Source: Thermoprotei archaeon | GTDB lineage: Archaea; Thermoproteota; Thermoprotei_A; Sulfolobales; Ignisphaeraceae | NCBI GenBank assembly: GCA_003661775.1 | Contig: QMWT01000004.1 | Location: 1-29,068, forward strand | DNA length: 29,068 nt | Reading direction: 5' to 3' | Shown: positions 8,831 to 16,354 of the stretch, in pieces | Layout: the number at the start of each line of letters is the position of its first letter | How positions within the stretch are numbered: position 1 is the stretch's first letter | Program-made: the position numbers and the translations under genes | The notes under the pieces: generated by a model | Seen by the model: the letters and a program-made list of their open reading frames with translations, nothing else | What the model was told of the DNA's origin: nothing | The model's database searches: none

Positions 8831-10017
8831 TTACTCCCTCTTACAGATAGCGCTGTCAATGCGTAGAGCCCGTGTATGTTTATGAACCCCCTAGCTTCCT
8901 CGTCCGAAGGATACCATCCGAAGTTGTAATCTATCACCTCCCTCCGATACAGCGAGTATGCACTCCTTCTACCAACGATGTTCAGCGAACCTTTGTACAC
9001 CTTCACCCTGACCTCTCCGGATACGTAGTTATTCATAGAGTCTATCACTTTCTCTAGGTGAACCCTCGTCGGATCTATCCACAATCCCTGGTAGACAAGG
9101 TCTGTCCACACCTGGTCGACTAAGCGCTTTAGCCTGAGCTCCCTAGGTGTTAGAACCATCCTCTCAAGATCGGCGTGGGCTTCTATAAGCGTAAGCGCTG
9201 CAGGTGCCTCATACACCTCCCTACTCTTCAAACCTACAACCCTGCTCTCTATAAGATCCACACGCCCGAACCCGTACATCCCCACCGATCTATTCAGTAT
9301 CTTGATCATCTCTACGGGATCTACCTTCACCCCATCGATTTTCGTAGGTACACCTTTATCGAATTCTATCGTTAAGTAGAGTGGTTCATTAGGAGTCTTC
9401 CCTAGAGGCTGTATCCACTCAAAAGCTTCTTCCGGCGGTTCCACAAATGGGTCGTCGAGCTCTCCTCCTTCTATGCTTCTAGACCACAGGTTCTCATCGA
9501 TACTGTACTTCTTATGCTGTTTGGGGACTTCGTAGCCGTTCTCGGCCAGGATTTTGATACTGTCCATTCTCGTAAGTTTTAGTTCTCTAACAGGAGCTAT
9601 TATCTTGACATCTGGCTTCAAGTATGCCTTCAACGTTAGATCGAACCTAACCTGGTCGTTGCCCTTACCAGTACACCCATGAGCTACGACATCAGCTCCC
9701 TCCTTCAGAGCTATCTCCGCTACCTTCTTAGCTATTAGGGGTCTCGCCAACGCCGTACCTAGGGGGTACTTACCTTCGTATAGAGCGTTTGCTTTAACTG
9801 CTTTGAACACATAGTTTTCAACAAATTCCTTCTTAGCATCTATTGTGTAGTGCTTACTTGCACCTAGAAGGTAAGCCCTCTCTTCAACACCTTTCAATTC
9901 CTCTTCTTGGCCAACATCGACAGTTACCGTGATAACCTCAGCGTTGTACTTCTTCCTAAGCAGTACAAGTATAGCCGATGTATCTAAACCACCCGAGTAG
10001 GCTAATACAACCTTCAT
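8827..10017 (-). CDS. argG: Argininosuccinate synthase
   Basis: This enzyme condenses citrulline and aspartate, using ATP, to argininosuccinate. The N-type ATP pyrophosphatase motif AYSGGLDTSAIL stands at the very N-terminus, followed by VDVGQEEELKGVEERA, YPLGTALARPLIAKK, VAHGCTGKGNDQVRFDLT, KYSIDENLWSRSIEGGELDD and VGMYGFGRVD, all in the family order. I place the start at the ATG at 10017 (MKVVLAYSGG, 396 aa). Translation could open at a TTG at 10050, but a TATA-like AATAATTT on this strand (10073-10084) would start transcription close to 10050, leaving a short leader with GTGAG before the ATG. It is the first gene of the arg-car operon and diverges from an ACT-domain gene. Confidence 0.97.
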   Translation of the reverse strand: MKVVLAYSGGLDTSAILVLLRKKYNAEVITVTVDVGQEEELKGVEERAYLLGASKHYTIDAKKEFVENYVFKAVKANALYEGKYPLGTALARPLIAKKVAEIALKEGADVVAHGCTGKGNDQVRFDLTLKAYLKPDVKIIAPVRELKLTRMDSIKILAENGYEVPKQHKKYSIDENLWSRSIEGGELDDPFVEPPEEAFEWIQPLGKTPNEPLYLTIEFDKGVPTKIDGVKVDPVEMIKILNRSVGMYGFGRVDLIESRVVGLKSREVYEAPAALTLIEAHADLERMVLTPRELRLKRLVDQVWTDLVYQGLWIDPTRVHLEKVIDSMNNYVSGEVRVKVYKGSLNIVGRRSAYSLYRREVIDYNFGWYPSDEEARGFINIHGLYALTALSVRGSK

Positions 10018-10072
10018 GTTCTCACGCTGTCCGCTACAACAAGATCGCAATAACAGCTATTTCTATCTGGTG

Positions 10073-10084
10073 AAATTATTATAA
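10073..10084. promoter_or_regulatory. AT-rich TATA-like element between argG and the divergent ACT gene
   Basis: AAATTATTATAA lies in the roughly 100-base divergent gap. Read on the minus strand it is about 55 bases before the argG ATG, giving a short leader. On the plus strand it could also serve the ACT gene, for which GATTAATT at 10096-10103 is an alternative. Positions of transcription start are inferred. Confidence 0.45.
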
Positions 10085-10118
10085 CCTTCTGCAACGATTA
10101 ATTGTTCTGTGTAGAACT

Positions 10119-10808
10119 ATGAGCTCAATCTCGCAGATAGTTAAAGAAGTTGTAACCTCCGACCCCTGCACCCTTCAATGCATAATCAACGATATTGTGA
10201 ACTACTCAAAACTTTCGCGGAGAATAGCCACCCTAGTAAGCGAACTTGTAGGACGAGACGTATCCATAGACACCATCAAGATGGCTTTGATCAGGTTTGC
10301 GGATAAAGCCATTAAAGAGTTCAGCCTCTTAAAAAGGGATGTCGTGGATATACTCGCTAGATCGTCTATAGAGATAAGAACGGGTATCACTGTGCTAACC
10401 CTGAGGAACATCGGCTTCGCAAAAATAGCCCCCCTAGTACCTTCATTAACACAGAAGGCGAGATTCATAGCGATAATGCAGAGCCTTCTCGTAACCACGC
10501 TTGTTCTAGATAATGAGACAGCTGAGGAGATCGTTCAAAAACTTGAGAAAGACTATGTAGTCCAGCTGCAGAAGGACTACGCCGCGATAGTCATAGTAAG
10601 TCCTATAGAGATCATGTACACCCCCGGGGTCGTAGCCTACATAACCAACGTCCTCGCCCTAAACAACATAAACATTGTGCACATAGAGTCGTGCTACACG
10701 GACACAATAATCGTTGTGTCGAAGGGAGATCTCTTAAAAGCGTTCCAAGTACTTTCCAAACATATAGACGCGGCCAAGAAACTGACACAGTCATGTGCAC
10801 GTGAGTAG
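10119..10808 (+). CDS. ACT-domain protein, possible amino-acid-responsive regulator
   Basis: This 229-aa protein has an all-helical N-terminal part (about residues 1-110), including an SRRIATLVSELVGRDVSIDTIK segment that could form a helix-turn-helix, and a C-terminal ACT-like part from about 155: YAAIVIVSPIEIMYTPGVV, then AYITNVLALNNINIVHIESCYT, then DTIIVVSKGDLLKAFQVLSK. The beta-alpha-beta pattern with the NNINIVHIESC strand is typical of aspartokinase-type ACT domains, which bind amino acids. No catalytic domain is seen. It is divergent from argG, with about 100 bases between the starts, so it may sense arginine or a related amino acid and act on the operon. That link is inference from position. 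The start is an ATG with no strong ribosome-binding site, which fits a leaderless transcript. Confidence 0.75.
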   Translation: MSSISQIVKEVVTSDPCTLQCIINDIVNYSKLSRRIATLVSELVGRDVSIDTIKMALIRFADKAIKEFSLLKRDVVDILARSSIEIRTGITVLTLRNIGFAKIAPLVPSLTQKARFIAIMQSLLVTTLVLDNETAEEIVQKLEKDYVVQLQKDYAAIVIVSPIEIMYTPGVVAYITNVLALNNINIVHIESCYTDTIIVVSKGDLLKAFQVLSKHIDAAKKLTQSCARE

Positions 10809-11113
10809 CCACGACCTCCTGAAAGTGTGGAGCTACGTCTTCACGGATTTTGGTCTAGACGATTTGTGTAAGGGGTGTTAAAATACCCCTGAGCATAGTT
10901 GGGAGCTTGAACTCATCTTTTCAACTAGCATCTACTAGAGTTGAGTATTCAGAGCTTGTGGCTCACGAAGGCTTCGAGGAGGCATCGGAAGACCTGCACT
11001 ACGGCAAACATATTTCCACAGATAGTAGCACTGCGAGCTACGTAGTAGCGGCTCAGCGAAGAAAAGTGGGGATTACTACGTACGGGATATTCTAAAGAAC
11101 CAGATTTTGGGAA
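10809..11113. other. Gene-poor convergent gap, 305 bp
   Basis: This stretch separates the ACT gene from the convergent thioredoxin-fold gene. It holds one short perfect hairpin (10871-10890). A 62-codon open frame from TTG 10907 has no recognised similarity and no ribosome-binding site. No tRNA or C/D-box motif was seen. Confidence 0.5.
10871..10890 (+). terminator. Short inverted repeat, possible 3'-end hairpin
   Basis: AGGGGT and ACCCCT form a 6-bp perfect stem around an AT-rich 8-base loop, about 60 bases after the ACT gene stop. There is no T run after it, so it may stabilise a 3' end or be incidental. Confidence 0.3.
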
Positions 11114-12442
11114 CTAGATGCTACTGATAATTTCTTCGAGCTGCTCCCTATCTACGTACCCCACGATCACAAGTCCTCGCTTCTTCTCGGTGTTCCATAG
11201 GACTATTGTCGGGGTTCCCGCAGTGTTGAGCTTGTGGAAGGCATCTATCGAAGAATCAATGAGCTTGGCGCCTTCTTCCTCCAGACAGCTCTGTATGTTG
11301 TCCACAGCTTGAGGATCGCGTTCCTCTATAAGCTTAAGCACTTCATCCAATGGGATAGAGCTCTTTTTCTCGAGGAGGTAGGAGAAGGATTTCCTAATAA
11401 GATCTATGTAGCCGCTCTCATTGCGCGTCGTGAGATAGTAACACTGGAGAGCTGCTTCAGCTTCTTCACCACCCCTCAAAACTCCTAGAGCTATGTAGAG
11501 CTTAGCAGAGCCGCTACGGTAGAGGTCTAGGAGGGGGTCCAGCGACTGCGCCACCAGCATTGCAGAGTAGGAGCAGTGTACATCGAGGTAGAGCGCAGCT
11601 TCTAGAATTGTTGTTTCCGGCCCTAGCTCTACACCACTCATTGGGGGTCGGAATCTCACTTCCGCAGCTATGTTCTTACCGAGAACGCTTCCGAGAACTT
11701 CGGCCAGCTGGAGTGCAAAACTTCTATTGATTACGTACAAGCCATGTTCGGAAACTATGTGTACAACGCCTTGGCTGAGGTTATGGGTGGAGCTGAAGAT
11801 TACGGAAGGGTACACATTAAGCCATGGGAACTCCTCGGCGGGGGCTACCTCCACACTCTCTATTCTTGCAGCCGCAAGCATTTCAAGGAACATCTTTAGC
11901 TTGTCAAGGGTGCTGCCCTCTAGACGTGGAACTGATGAGAAGGGTGTCGTGCCGTTCACTATGGTGACGTTCGCCTCTTTCGTAAATTCGGGTCGTAGAC
12001 CTGCCGTCAGCGCTACTTGTATAGATGTAGCGTAGTTGAGCACGTATAGACCCCCAACCTCCTCAACGATGTAGCTCCTGAGCTTCTCAGGCAGTTCCTC
12101 GGCCTTCAAAGCTATAGCGGGGTACACCCTCAGGGTCCTTCCCCCGAATGCCGTGTGGTTCCAGGGTATCGAACAGAGTCCCAGCTTGGCACCTTCTCCG
12201 AAATACTGTTGAAGAACCTTCACCACCTCTTTAAGGATGTTCTCGGGAAGTCTCTTCTCCCTGTATATCTCGACAACAGCATTCTTCTCAGGGCATTCCT
12301 TCGCCAATACACTGGTGGTCTTCAGCTCTTCACCGCTTCGCTCCTCAAGAAAATGCATACCTAGGTAGAGGGCTGCTCCTAGAACAGCTAGTACTACCAC
12401 CGCGAACAGAAGTACCAACATGATCCTGCCCAACCTAGTCAC
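11114..12442 (-). CDS. Membrane-anchored extracytoplasmic protein with DsbA-like thioredoxin fold (CxxS site)
   Basis: The likely product (442 aa from GTG 12442) has positively charged residues, one membrane segment (about residues 8-31, rich in L, V and A) and a large outer domain. The last 150 residues look like a DsbA-type thioredoxin fold: LDVHCSYSAMLVAQSL at about 288, where CPYC would be expected, and the cis-proline loop GTPTIVLWN at about 409. The second active-site Cys is Ser, so only Cys290 remains. Two similar stretches, RVYPAIALK...GGLYVLNY (about 103-137) and NVYPSVIFS...HGLYVINR (about 208-240), suggest an internal duplication. An ATG at 12421 is an alternative start. The frame stays open to 12661, but that extension overlaps the divergent PAP2 gene, and a TATA-like TTTTTAA on this strand near 12484 argues against it. 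Function is unknown; a thiol-disulfide or binding role outside the membrane is inferred. Confidence 0.7.
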   Translation of the reverse strand: MTRLGRIMLVLLFAVVVLAVLGAALYLGMHFLEERSGEELKTTSVLAKECPEKNAVVEIYREKRLPENILKEVVKVLQQYFGEGAKLGLCSIPWNHTAFGGRTLRVYPAIALKAEELPEKLRSYIVEEVGGLYVLNYATSIQVALTAGLRPEFTKEANVTIVNGTTPFSSVPRLEGSTLDKLKMFLEMLAAARIESVEVAPAEEFPWLNVYPSVIFSSTHNLSQGVVHIVSEHGLYVINRSFALQLAEVLGSVLGKNIAAEVRFRPPMSGVELGPETTILEAALYLDVHCSYSAMLVAQSLDPLLDLYRSGSAKLYIALGVLRGGEEAEAALQCYYLTTRNESGYIDLIRKSFSYLLEKKSSIPLDEVLKLIEERDPQAVDNIQSCLEEEGAKLIDSSIDAFHKLNTAGTPTIVLWNTEKKRGLVIVGYVDREQLEEIISSI

Positions 12443-12521
12443 CAAGATATTGCCTTGGGTCAGAATTTTGGCTAGCCGATTAAAAAGCTCTCTTCGTTCA
12501 CAGGTCAGCGAGGTAGCCAAG

Positions 12522-12529
12522 TTTATATT
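12522..12529 (+). promoter_or_regulatory. TATA box for the PAP2 gene
   Basis: TTTATATT lies 28-45 bases before the two possible starts (GTG 12558, ATG 12567), as expected for a short-leader archaeal transcript. GGGGGAGGAGG at 12531-12541 is too far upstream to be a normal ribosome-binding site for either start. Confidence 0.5.
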
Positions 12530-12557
12530 CCGGGGGAGGAGGCTATATTGAAGCTGA

Positions 12558-13457
12558 GTGAACGTCATGGGGAAAGGTATTAGTCGTTGCCTAGATGCCG
12601 TGCTGGTGACCATAGCTGTATCCGTACTCGCAACATCCGCCACAGCGCTGGCTATGGACAATGTGGAGCTCTGGCGCTTCGTAACACGCCTAGGCGAGGA
12701 GGAGGCCTACATGGTGATCGCCATAGCGGTCTACACCTTGATGTCACCCCACCTCGGAGTTGAGCTCATGGCTACGCTGGCTCTCTCGGGAGCTCTGAAC
12801 CTCTTTCTCAAGAACCTCTTGAAGATGCCTAGACCACCACCTTCACTATGGCGGTACCCCGCCTCGGGCTACGGATTTCCCAGTGGACATACACAGGTCT
12901 CCACAACTTTCTGGAGCTTCGTAGCTATGCACTTCAGAAGAGCTGGAGTGAGCTCCTTAGCGGTGTCTATACCCGTGTCAGTAGCGCTCTCCCGTGTTGC
13001 GCTGAACGTGCACTACCCTCTAGATGTTATTGGTGGAATGCTCATAGGCCTTGCTGTAGCAGCCGTAACTTATACGTACTTTAGAGTTCTGGGGTTTGCC
13101 CGAGGCTATGCTCTGCACGGCCTGCTGTTATCGCTTGTGGTGCTCTCCTACGCACTAGCATCACTTAACCAAACAGCTTCGAAATTAGGGGGCGTAATTC
13201 TAGGAACGTGCGTTTACCCCCTCCTGCTAACTCGGGGATATGTAGATGTCTACCTCTTAAGCAAGCTCTCCGTAAAGCTACTAGGGCTGGTATCGGCTCT
13301 CGCGATAGCATATGGTGTTGGCCGCATATCGAATGCCGTGCTCACCACAGCACCTTCACTTCTCGGAATTGTATGTGCATACCTCCTCTACGCTCTCATG
13401 ACGATCTGCGTGATCCTTCTCCCTCCGGTGCTAGCGCTCATCATAAAGAGATTGTAG
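12558..13457 (+). CDS. PAP2-family membrane phosphatase
   Basis: This is an integral membrane protein of the type 2 phosphatidic acid phosphatase family, which removes phosphate from lipid or isoprenoid phosphates. All three active-site motifs are present: KNLLKMPRP (KX6RP, about residue 91), PSGHTQ (about 112) and SRVALNVHYPLD (SRX5HX3D, about 149). Several hydrophobic segments surround them: two before the first motif and about four after the last, in a C-terminal half longer than the minimal PAP2 domain. The 299-aa frame starts at GTG 12558; ATG 12567 is an equally good start. Its last 17 bases overlap the convergent metallo-hydrolase gene. In archaea a polyprenyl-diphosphate or archaetidyl phosphatase role is likely, but the substrate is not determined by sequence. 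Confidence 0.9.
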   Translation: MNVMGKGISRCLDAVLVTIAVSVLATSATALAMDNVELWRFVTRLGEEEAYMVIAIAVYTLMSPHLGVELMATLALSGALNLFLKNLLKMPRPPPSLWRYPASGYGFPSGHTQVSTTFWSFVAMHFRRAGVSSLAVSIPVSVALSRVALNVHYPLDVIGGMLIGLAVAAVTYTYFRVLGFARGYALHGLLLSLVVLSYALASLNQTASKLGGVILGTCVYPLLLTRGYVDVYLLSKLSVKLLGLVSALAIAYGVGRISNAVLTTAPSLLGIVCAYLLYALMTICVILLPPVLALIIKRL

Positions 13458-14130
13458 TTCCCGCACAAGCTTCACCCAGCTTGCTTGGGTACCTAGACCT
13501 CAGAAATTCCACTGCTTCTAGCCCGCTGCAGTGAAGAGGGTAGATTACCTCTACGCGCTTGGCCAGGTACTCGAGTTCGGATAGGCTGGGCATGTGCATA
13601 CCCCCAACTACAGCGAAGAGCTTCTGACCAGCAATCCTCTCGCAGAGTTTGACCACCTTCACTACACCTGGATGACTACAACCCACAACAAGTACAGGAG
13701 CCAGAGCTGCGGGGGCTGTTAAGAGAAGCGCTATCTCGTAGAACATGAAGCCCGCTCTCATAGGACCTGCTATGAATACCCCCGGTGCTGGAGCAATACT
13801 ATGTTCGACCACCACAGGGTTTAGTCCTAGGCTCACAAGTCTTGCTTGAGGTCCCGGAGGTACATACGTTGTTAATCCAGGAACTTCTTGAGCTACGTAG
13901 GCTGCACCCCCGAAGTGGTCAACGTGGTAATGGCTTAGAACAGCGAAGTCTAGGCTTTTCGGATCTAGACCAAGCTTCTTAGAGTTGTACTCGAGTATGT
14001 GTGGATCGGGTCCAAAGTCAAAAAGGATCCTCACGTTCGAGGTCTCCACATAGAGGCTAAGACCCCATGCACTCAAAAGACCTCGTTCTGCATAATTATC
14101 GACCACTACGTGTATCCGGACCTTGGCCAA
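13441..14130 (-). CDS. Metallo-beta-lactamase-fold hydrolase, COG1237-like
   Basis: This is a metal-dependent hydrolase of the MBL fold. The metal-binding motif SHYHVDHFGGA (HxHxDH) is near residue 70 and is preceded by ILFDFGPDPHIL. VVGCSHPGVVKVV, GGMHMP and YPLHCSG further on supply the later ligands. This layout matches the COG1237 group, which includes an enzyme described as a dihydropterin-ribofuranosyl-aminobenzene phosphate synthase in methanogens; the biochemical role in this organism is open. I chose TTG at 14130 (229 aa, starting near VRIHVVVDNY) because GGTGGTCCGGGGG precedes it. The frame could begin at TTG 14166. The 3' end overlaps the convergent PAP2 gene by 17 bases. One Cys stands close to the C-terminus (GEACAGTTISL). 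Confidence 0.85.
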   Translation of the reverse strand: MAKVRIHVVVDNYAERGLLSAWGLSLYVETSNVRILFDFGPDPHILEYNSKKLGLDPKSLDFAVLSHYHVDHFGGAAYVAQEVPGLTTYVPPGPQARLVSLGLNPVVVEHSIAPAPGVFIAGPMRAGFMFYEIALLLTAPAALAPVLVVGCSHPGVVKVVKLCERIAGQKLFAVVGGMHMPSLSELEYLAKRVEVIYPLHCSGLEAVEFLRSRYPSKLGEACAGTTISL

Positions 14131-14233
14131 GGCCCCCGGACCACCTAGTCGAGGGAAATACCACAAGTGTTACCTTCGAAAGCTGTTTTAAAGAGTGTTA
14201 TGAAGCTCAAGCTATCTGCTGGGGTGGAGAGCC

Positions 14234-14515
14234 ATGGTAGGGTATGTTGAGAGAAGCTTTGATGCTGTCATCGTAGCGAGAAGAGATGGCGAGGTGCTGG
14301 ACTTCGTCAAGAGGGAGGGGATCAACATAAACCCCAGCTTCTTCAGCAGAGCTGCTGCTGAGCTTGTGGCACCAATAGTCGACCTCACATCAATGGTTGG
14401 AGTCTCGCCTAATGGTATGGAGGTCGACTTCGAATACTGTGGTGCAACACTTAAAGTTGTTGTGGAGGGAGAGCTTCTAAGGATAGGCGTGAGGCTTAGT
14501 AGGGATAGAAGGTAG
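14234..14515 (+). CDS. Small conserved-looking protein, possibly Roadblock/LC7-like
   Basis: This 93-aa soluble protein has predicted beta-strand, helix, strand order: FDAVIVARRDGEVLDFV, then the helix FFSRAAAELVAPIVDLT, then two strands VDFEYCGATLKVVV and LLRIGVRLSRD. That arrangement recalls the Roadblock/LC7 (profilin-like) fold, but the sequence match is weak and I do not recognise the family. The ATG at 14234 has GGGGTGGAG at 7-9 bases upstream, a good ribosome-binding site, so it is very likely a real gene. It is followed by a DUF2258-like gene on the same strand after about 65-110 bases. Confidence 0.7.
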   Translation: MVGYVERSFDAVIVARRDGEVLDFVKREGININPSFFSRAAAELVAPIVDLTSMVGVSPNGMEVDFEYCGATLKVVVEGELLRIGVRLSRDRR

Positions 14516-14625
14516 GGTTGTTCGGATAGGCTGCATGGTGCACTGTACTCTGCTTCTGCACGCTCTTTAGCAATACTTAAGTGTGTCCGCGAGATCCTGA
14601 TCTACCGAAGAGACGGGTGTCCCCC

Positions 14626-15327
14626 TTGCCACGTTTAAGTTCGGGTCTTGTAATCGCGGGAGCCTATGCTGATAAGATTAGGAGAACTCTCTTCGCTCAA
14701 TTACGCGATGCGGTTAAGCAGGGCAAGATCTCTGGTCAGCGGGTTGCATACGCAGCTGCGCAGCTCAATAGGGTGCTCTACACGATCCTCGTCGAGAACC
14801 TCAAGGTCGACAAAGGCGATGTCGTCAGGGTCAGGATTGAGTATGAGCTTGACGAGGAGAAAGGCGAGATCGTGTGGAAGTGGGACACCATGAGCTTAGA
14901 GGTGTTCCGGAGGGTCCCCCAGGAGGAAGTGGACAACGTTATTAAGAGTATTGTTAAGACAGCTGCCGAGCTCTCGGTGGCAGCTGTTGAGTACGCTATA
15001 GAGAAACTGGGTGAGACCAAGGATGGCGACCTGATCTACCTCATCAGGCTAGGAGACAAAGAGGTAGGCGCCGTGGAGGTGCTGCCCGTAAATGATAACC
15101 TCGCTGTTCTCAAGAAGGGTGCTGTTATCGAGCCTACGCCTGCCGTGTTCGAGAAAGCGAGAATGGACATTTCGAAGAGTTTGGAGGAGGACCTCAAGCA
15201 GATACTATCGCGCGTAATCTCGTCGGCTAGACATGTGTCTGTAGAGGAGGCAAGGAAAGTCATCGACTACCTAAAGTCTAGAGTCGGCGCCAAGCCCATT
15301 GAGGTGTACGAAGAAGAGGAGGAGTGA
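14626..15327 (+). CDS. Archaeal protein resembling DUF2258
   Basis: This is a cytosolic protein of 233 aa (from TTG 14626) with the characteristic N-terminal stretch LSSGLVIAGAYADKIRRTLF, which I associate with the archaeal DUF2258 family. It continues with a mixed beta and helix region (VRIEYELDEEKGEIVWKWDT) and ends in an acidic tail (EVYEEEEE). No enzyme motif or membrane segment is visible. The frame opens at GTG 14581, but GGGTG six bases before TTG 14626, and the family-like start just after it, favour the shorter form. No function is known to me. Distribution in crenarchaea suggests a core role, which is inference. Confidence 0.8.
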   Translation: MPRLSSGLVIAGAYADKIRRTLFAQLRDAVKQGKISGQRVAYAAAQLNRVLYTILVENLKVDKGDVVRVRIEYELDEEKGEIVWKWDTMSLEVFRRVPQEEVDNVIKSIVKTAAELSVAAVEYAIEKLGETKDGDLIYLIRLGDKEVGAVEVLPVNDNLAVLKKGAVIEPTPAVFEKARMDISKSLEEDLKQILSRVISSARHVSVEEARKVIDYLKSRVGAKPIEVYEEEEE

Positions 15328-15339
15328 GTCTGAACAACC

Positions 15340-15345
15340 TTTTTT
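15340..15345 (+). terminator. T-tract after the DUF2258-like gene
   Basis: Six T in CCTTTTTTAC lie about 12 bases after the stop. This is consistent with archaeal T-run termination before the SPFH gene, which would then need its own promoter in the 60 bases that follow. Confidence 0.35.
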
Positions 15346-15405
15346 ACAAGACCTACGCAGAAGATTCATTAGCTTCTTGCCCTACTCTACTGCATGTGAC
15401 CTAAC

Positions 15406-16326
15406 TTGCGAGAGATTCCGGTTGAGTACCGTCGGCGTAGACCCAACCTAACCCTGATAAAGCTCAGCGTACTGGCAGCTCTCCTTCTAGCGATCGTGGT
15501 CTCGGTACTGGCAACCTCGATAAGCCAGCTGGGCCCAGGTGAGGTTGCGGTGGTGTACGACCCGATCACTAGAAGTTTCAGCAGCCCCATAGTAGGTCCA
15601 GCGCTCTTCCTCAAGTTCCCATGGCAGGGAGTTATAAAGGACTTCCACACAATAGATATCGTTGATATGACAAGCGCCCCTGACGCTGACTATCCTCCGA
15701 TAACGGCGCTTACGCGCGATGGTGTCGAGGTGTCTGTTGAGATCAGCTTCACGTACGAGGTTGATCCCTCTAAGTTCAGGAGCCTCGCCATGAACTACCC
15801 GAGGGTTAACTACGAGGAGAATAGGCTCATCCCCGTTATGAGGCAGGTGGTAAGGGATGTCATAGCCAAGTACACGGTGGAGGAGCTTATAGCGGAGAGG
15901 GACCTCATAGCTAAGGAGATAGAGGATGTCTACAGGAGCCGCATAGCTGAGGATAGGACTCTAGAGGCTATAGTGCTCCACGAGGTCAACCTCAGGGGGA
16001 TAAGGCTTCCCGAAACCGTGAAGCGGGCCATCGAGGAGAAGGTGGCTGCGTACCAGAGGAAGATAGCTGCTCAATATGAACGTGAGCGCATCCTCACGCT
16101 TGCAAACGCGACCGCGCAGCAGAGACTCCTCATAGCCGAGGCGGAGGCTCGGGCCATAGAGATCAGGGCACAGGCTCTAAGAAGAGCTGTTGAGATGCTT
16201 GTGGAGGTAAGCAATGATCCTGAACTTGCAAGACTGTACGTGTTGATGCAGGCTGTTCAGAACACCAACACAACACCGATAATAGTCATAGGCAGCGCCC
16301 AGCCGATCATAGGCGTGGGGAGATAG
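15406..16326 (+). CDS. SPFH/prohibitin (band 7) membrane protein
   Basis: This is a prohibitin-like membrane scaffold of 306 aa. An N-terminal membrane segment (about residues 18-40, LIKLSVLAALLLAIVVSVLA) is followed by the SPFH domain: LGPGEVAVVYDPITRSF, PGPALF-type loop (VGPALFLKFPWQGV), ALTRDGVEVSVEISFTYEVD and VMRQVVRDVIAKYTVEELIA. Then comes a long charged coiled coil (about 190-275, for example AIEEKVAAYQRKIAAQYERE and IAEAEARAIEIRAQALRRAVE). The C-terminus ends in a hydrophobic IIVIGSAQPIIGVG. The start is TTG at 15406, the first codon that keeps the membrane segment with basic residues before it. Family members organise membrane domains or protect proteases. No NfeD-type or FtsH-type partner gene is next to it. 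Confidence 0.92.
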   Translation: MREIPVEYRRRRPNLTLIKLSVLAALLLAIVVSVLATSISQLGPGEVAVVYDPITRSFSSPIVGPALFLKFPWQGVIKDFHTIDIVDMTSAPDADYPPITALTRDGVEVSVEISFTYEVDPSKFRSLAMNYPRVNYEENRLIPVMRQVVRDVIAKYTVEELIAERDLIAKEIEDVYRSRIAEDRTLEAIVLHEVNLRGIRLPETVKRAIEEKVAAYQRKIAAQYERERILTLANATAQQRLLIAEAEARAIEIRAQALRRAVEMLVEVSNDPELARLYVLMQAVQNTNTTPIIVIGSAQPIIGVGR

Positions 16327-16354
16327 GCGGCTAACATCTATTTCGAGCTCTTCT

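Noticed and set aside
10907..11095. 62-codon open frame from TTG in the gap after the ACT gene
   Set aside because: No ribosome-binding site or family resemblance; length is within what chance gives.
12443..12661. N-terminal extension of the thioredoxin-fold gene
   Set aside because: It would overlap the divergent PAP2 gene and its promoter, and a TATA-like sequence near 12484 on the minus strand points to a start at or below 12455.
13208..13534. 108-codon plus-strand frame over the PAP2 3' end
   Set aside because: Shadow of the PAP2 gene in another frame, without family resemblance.
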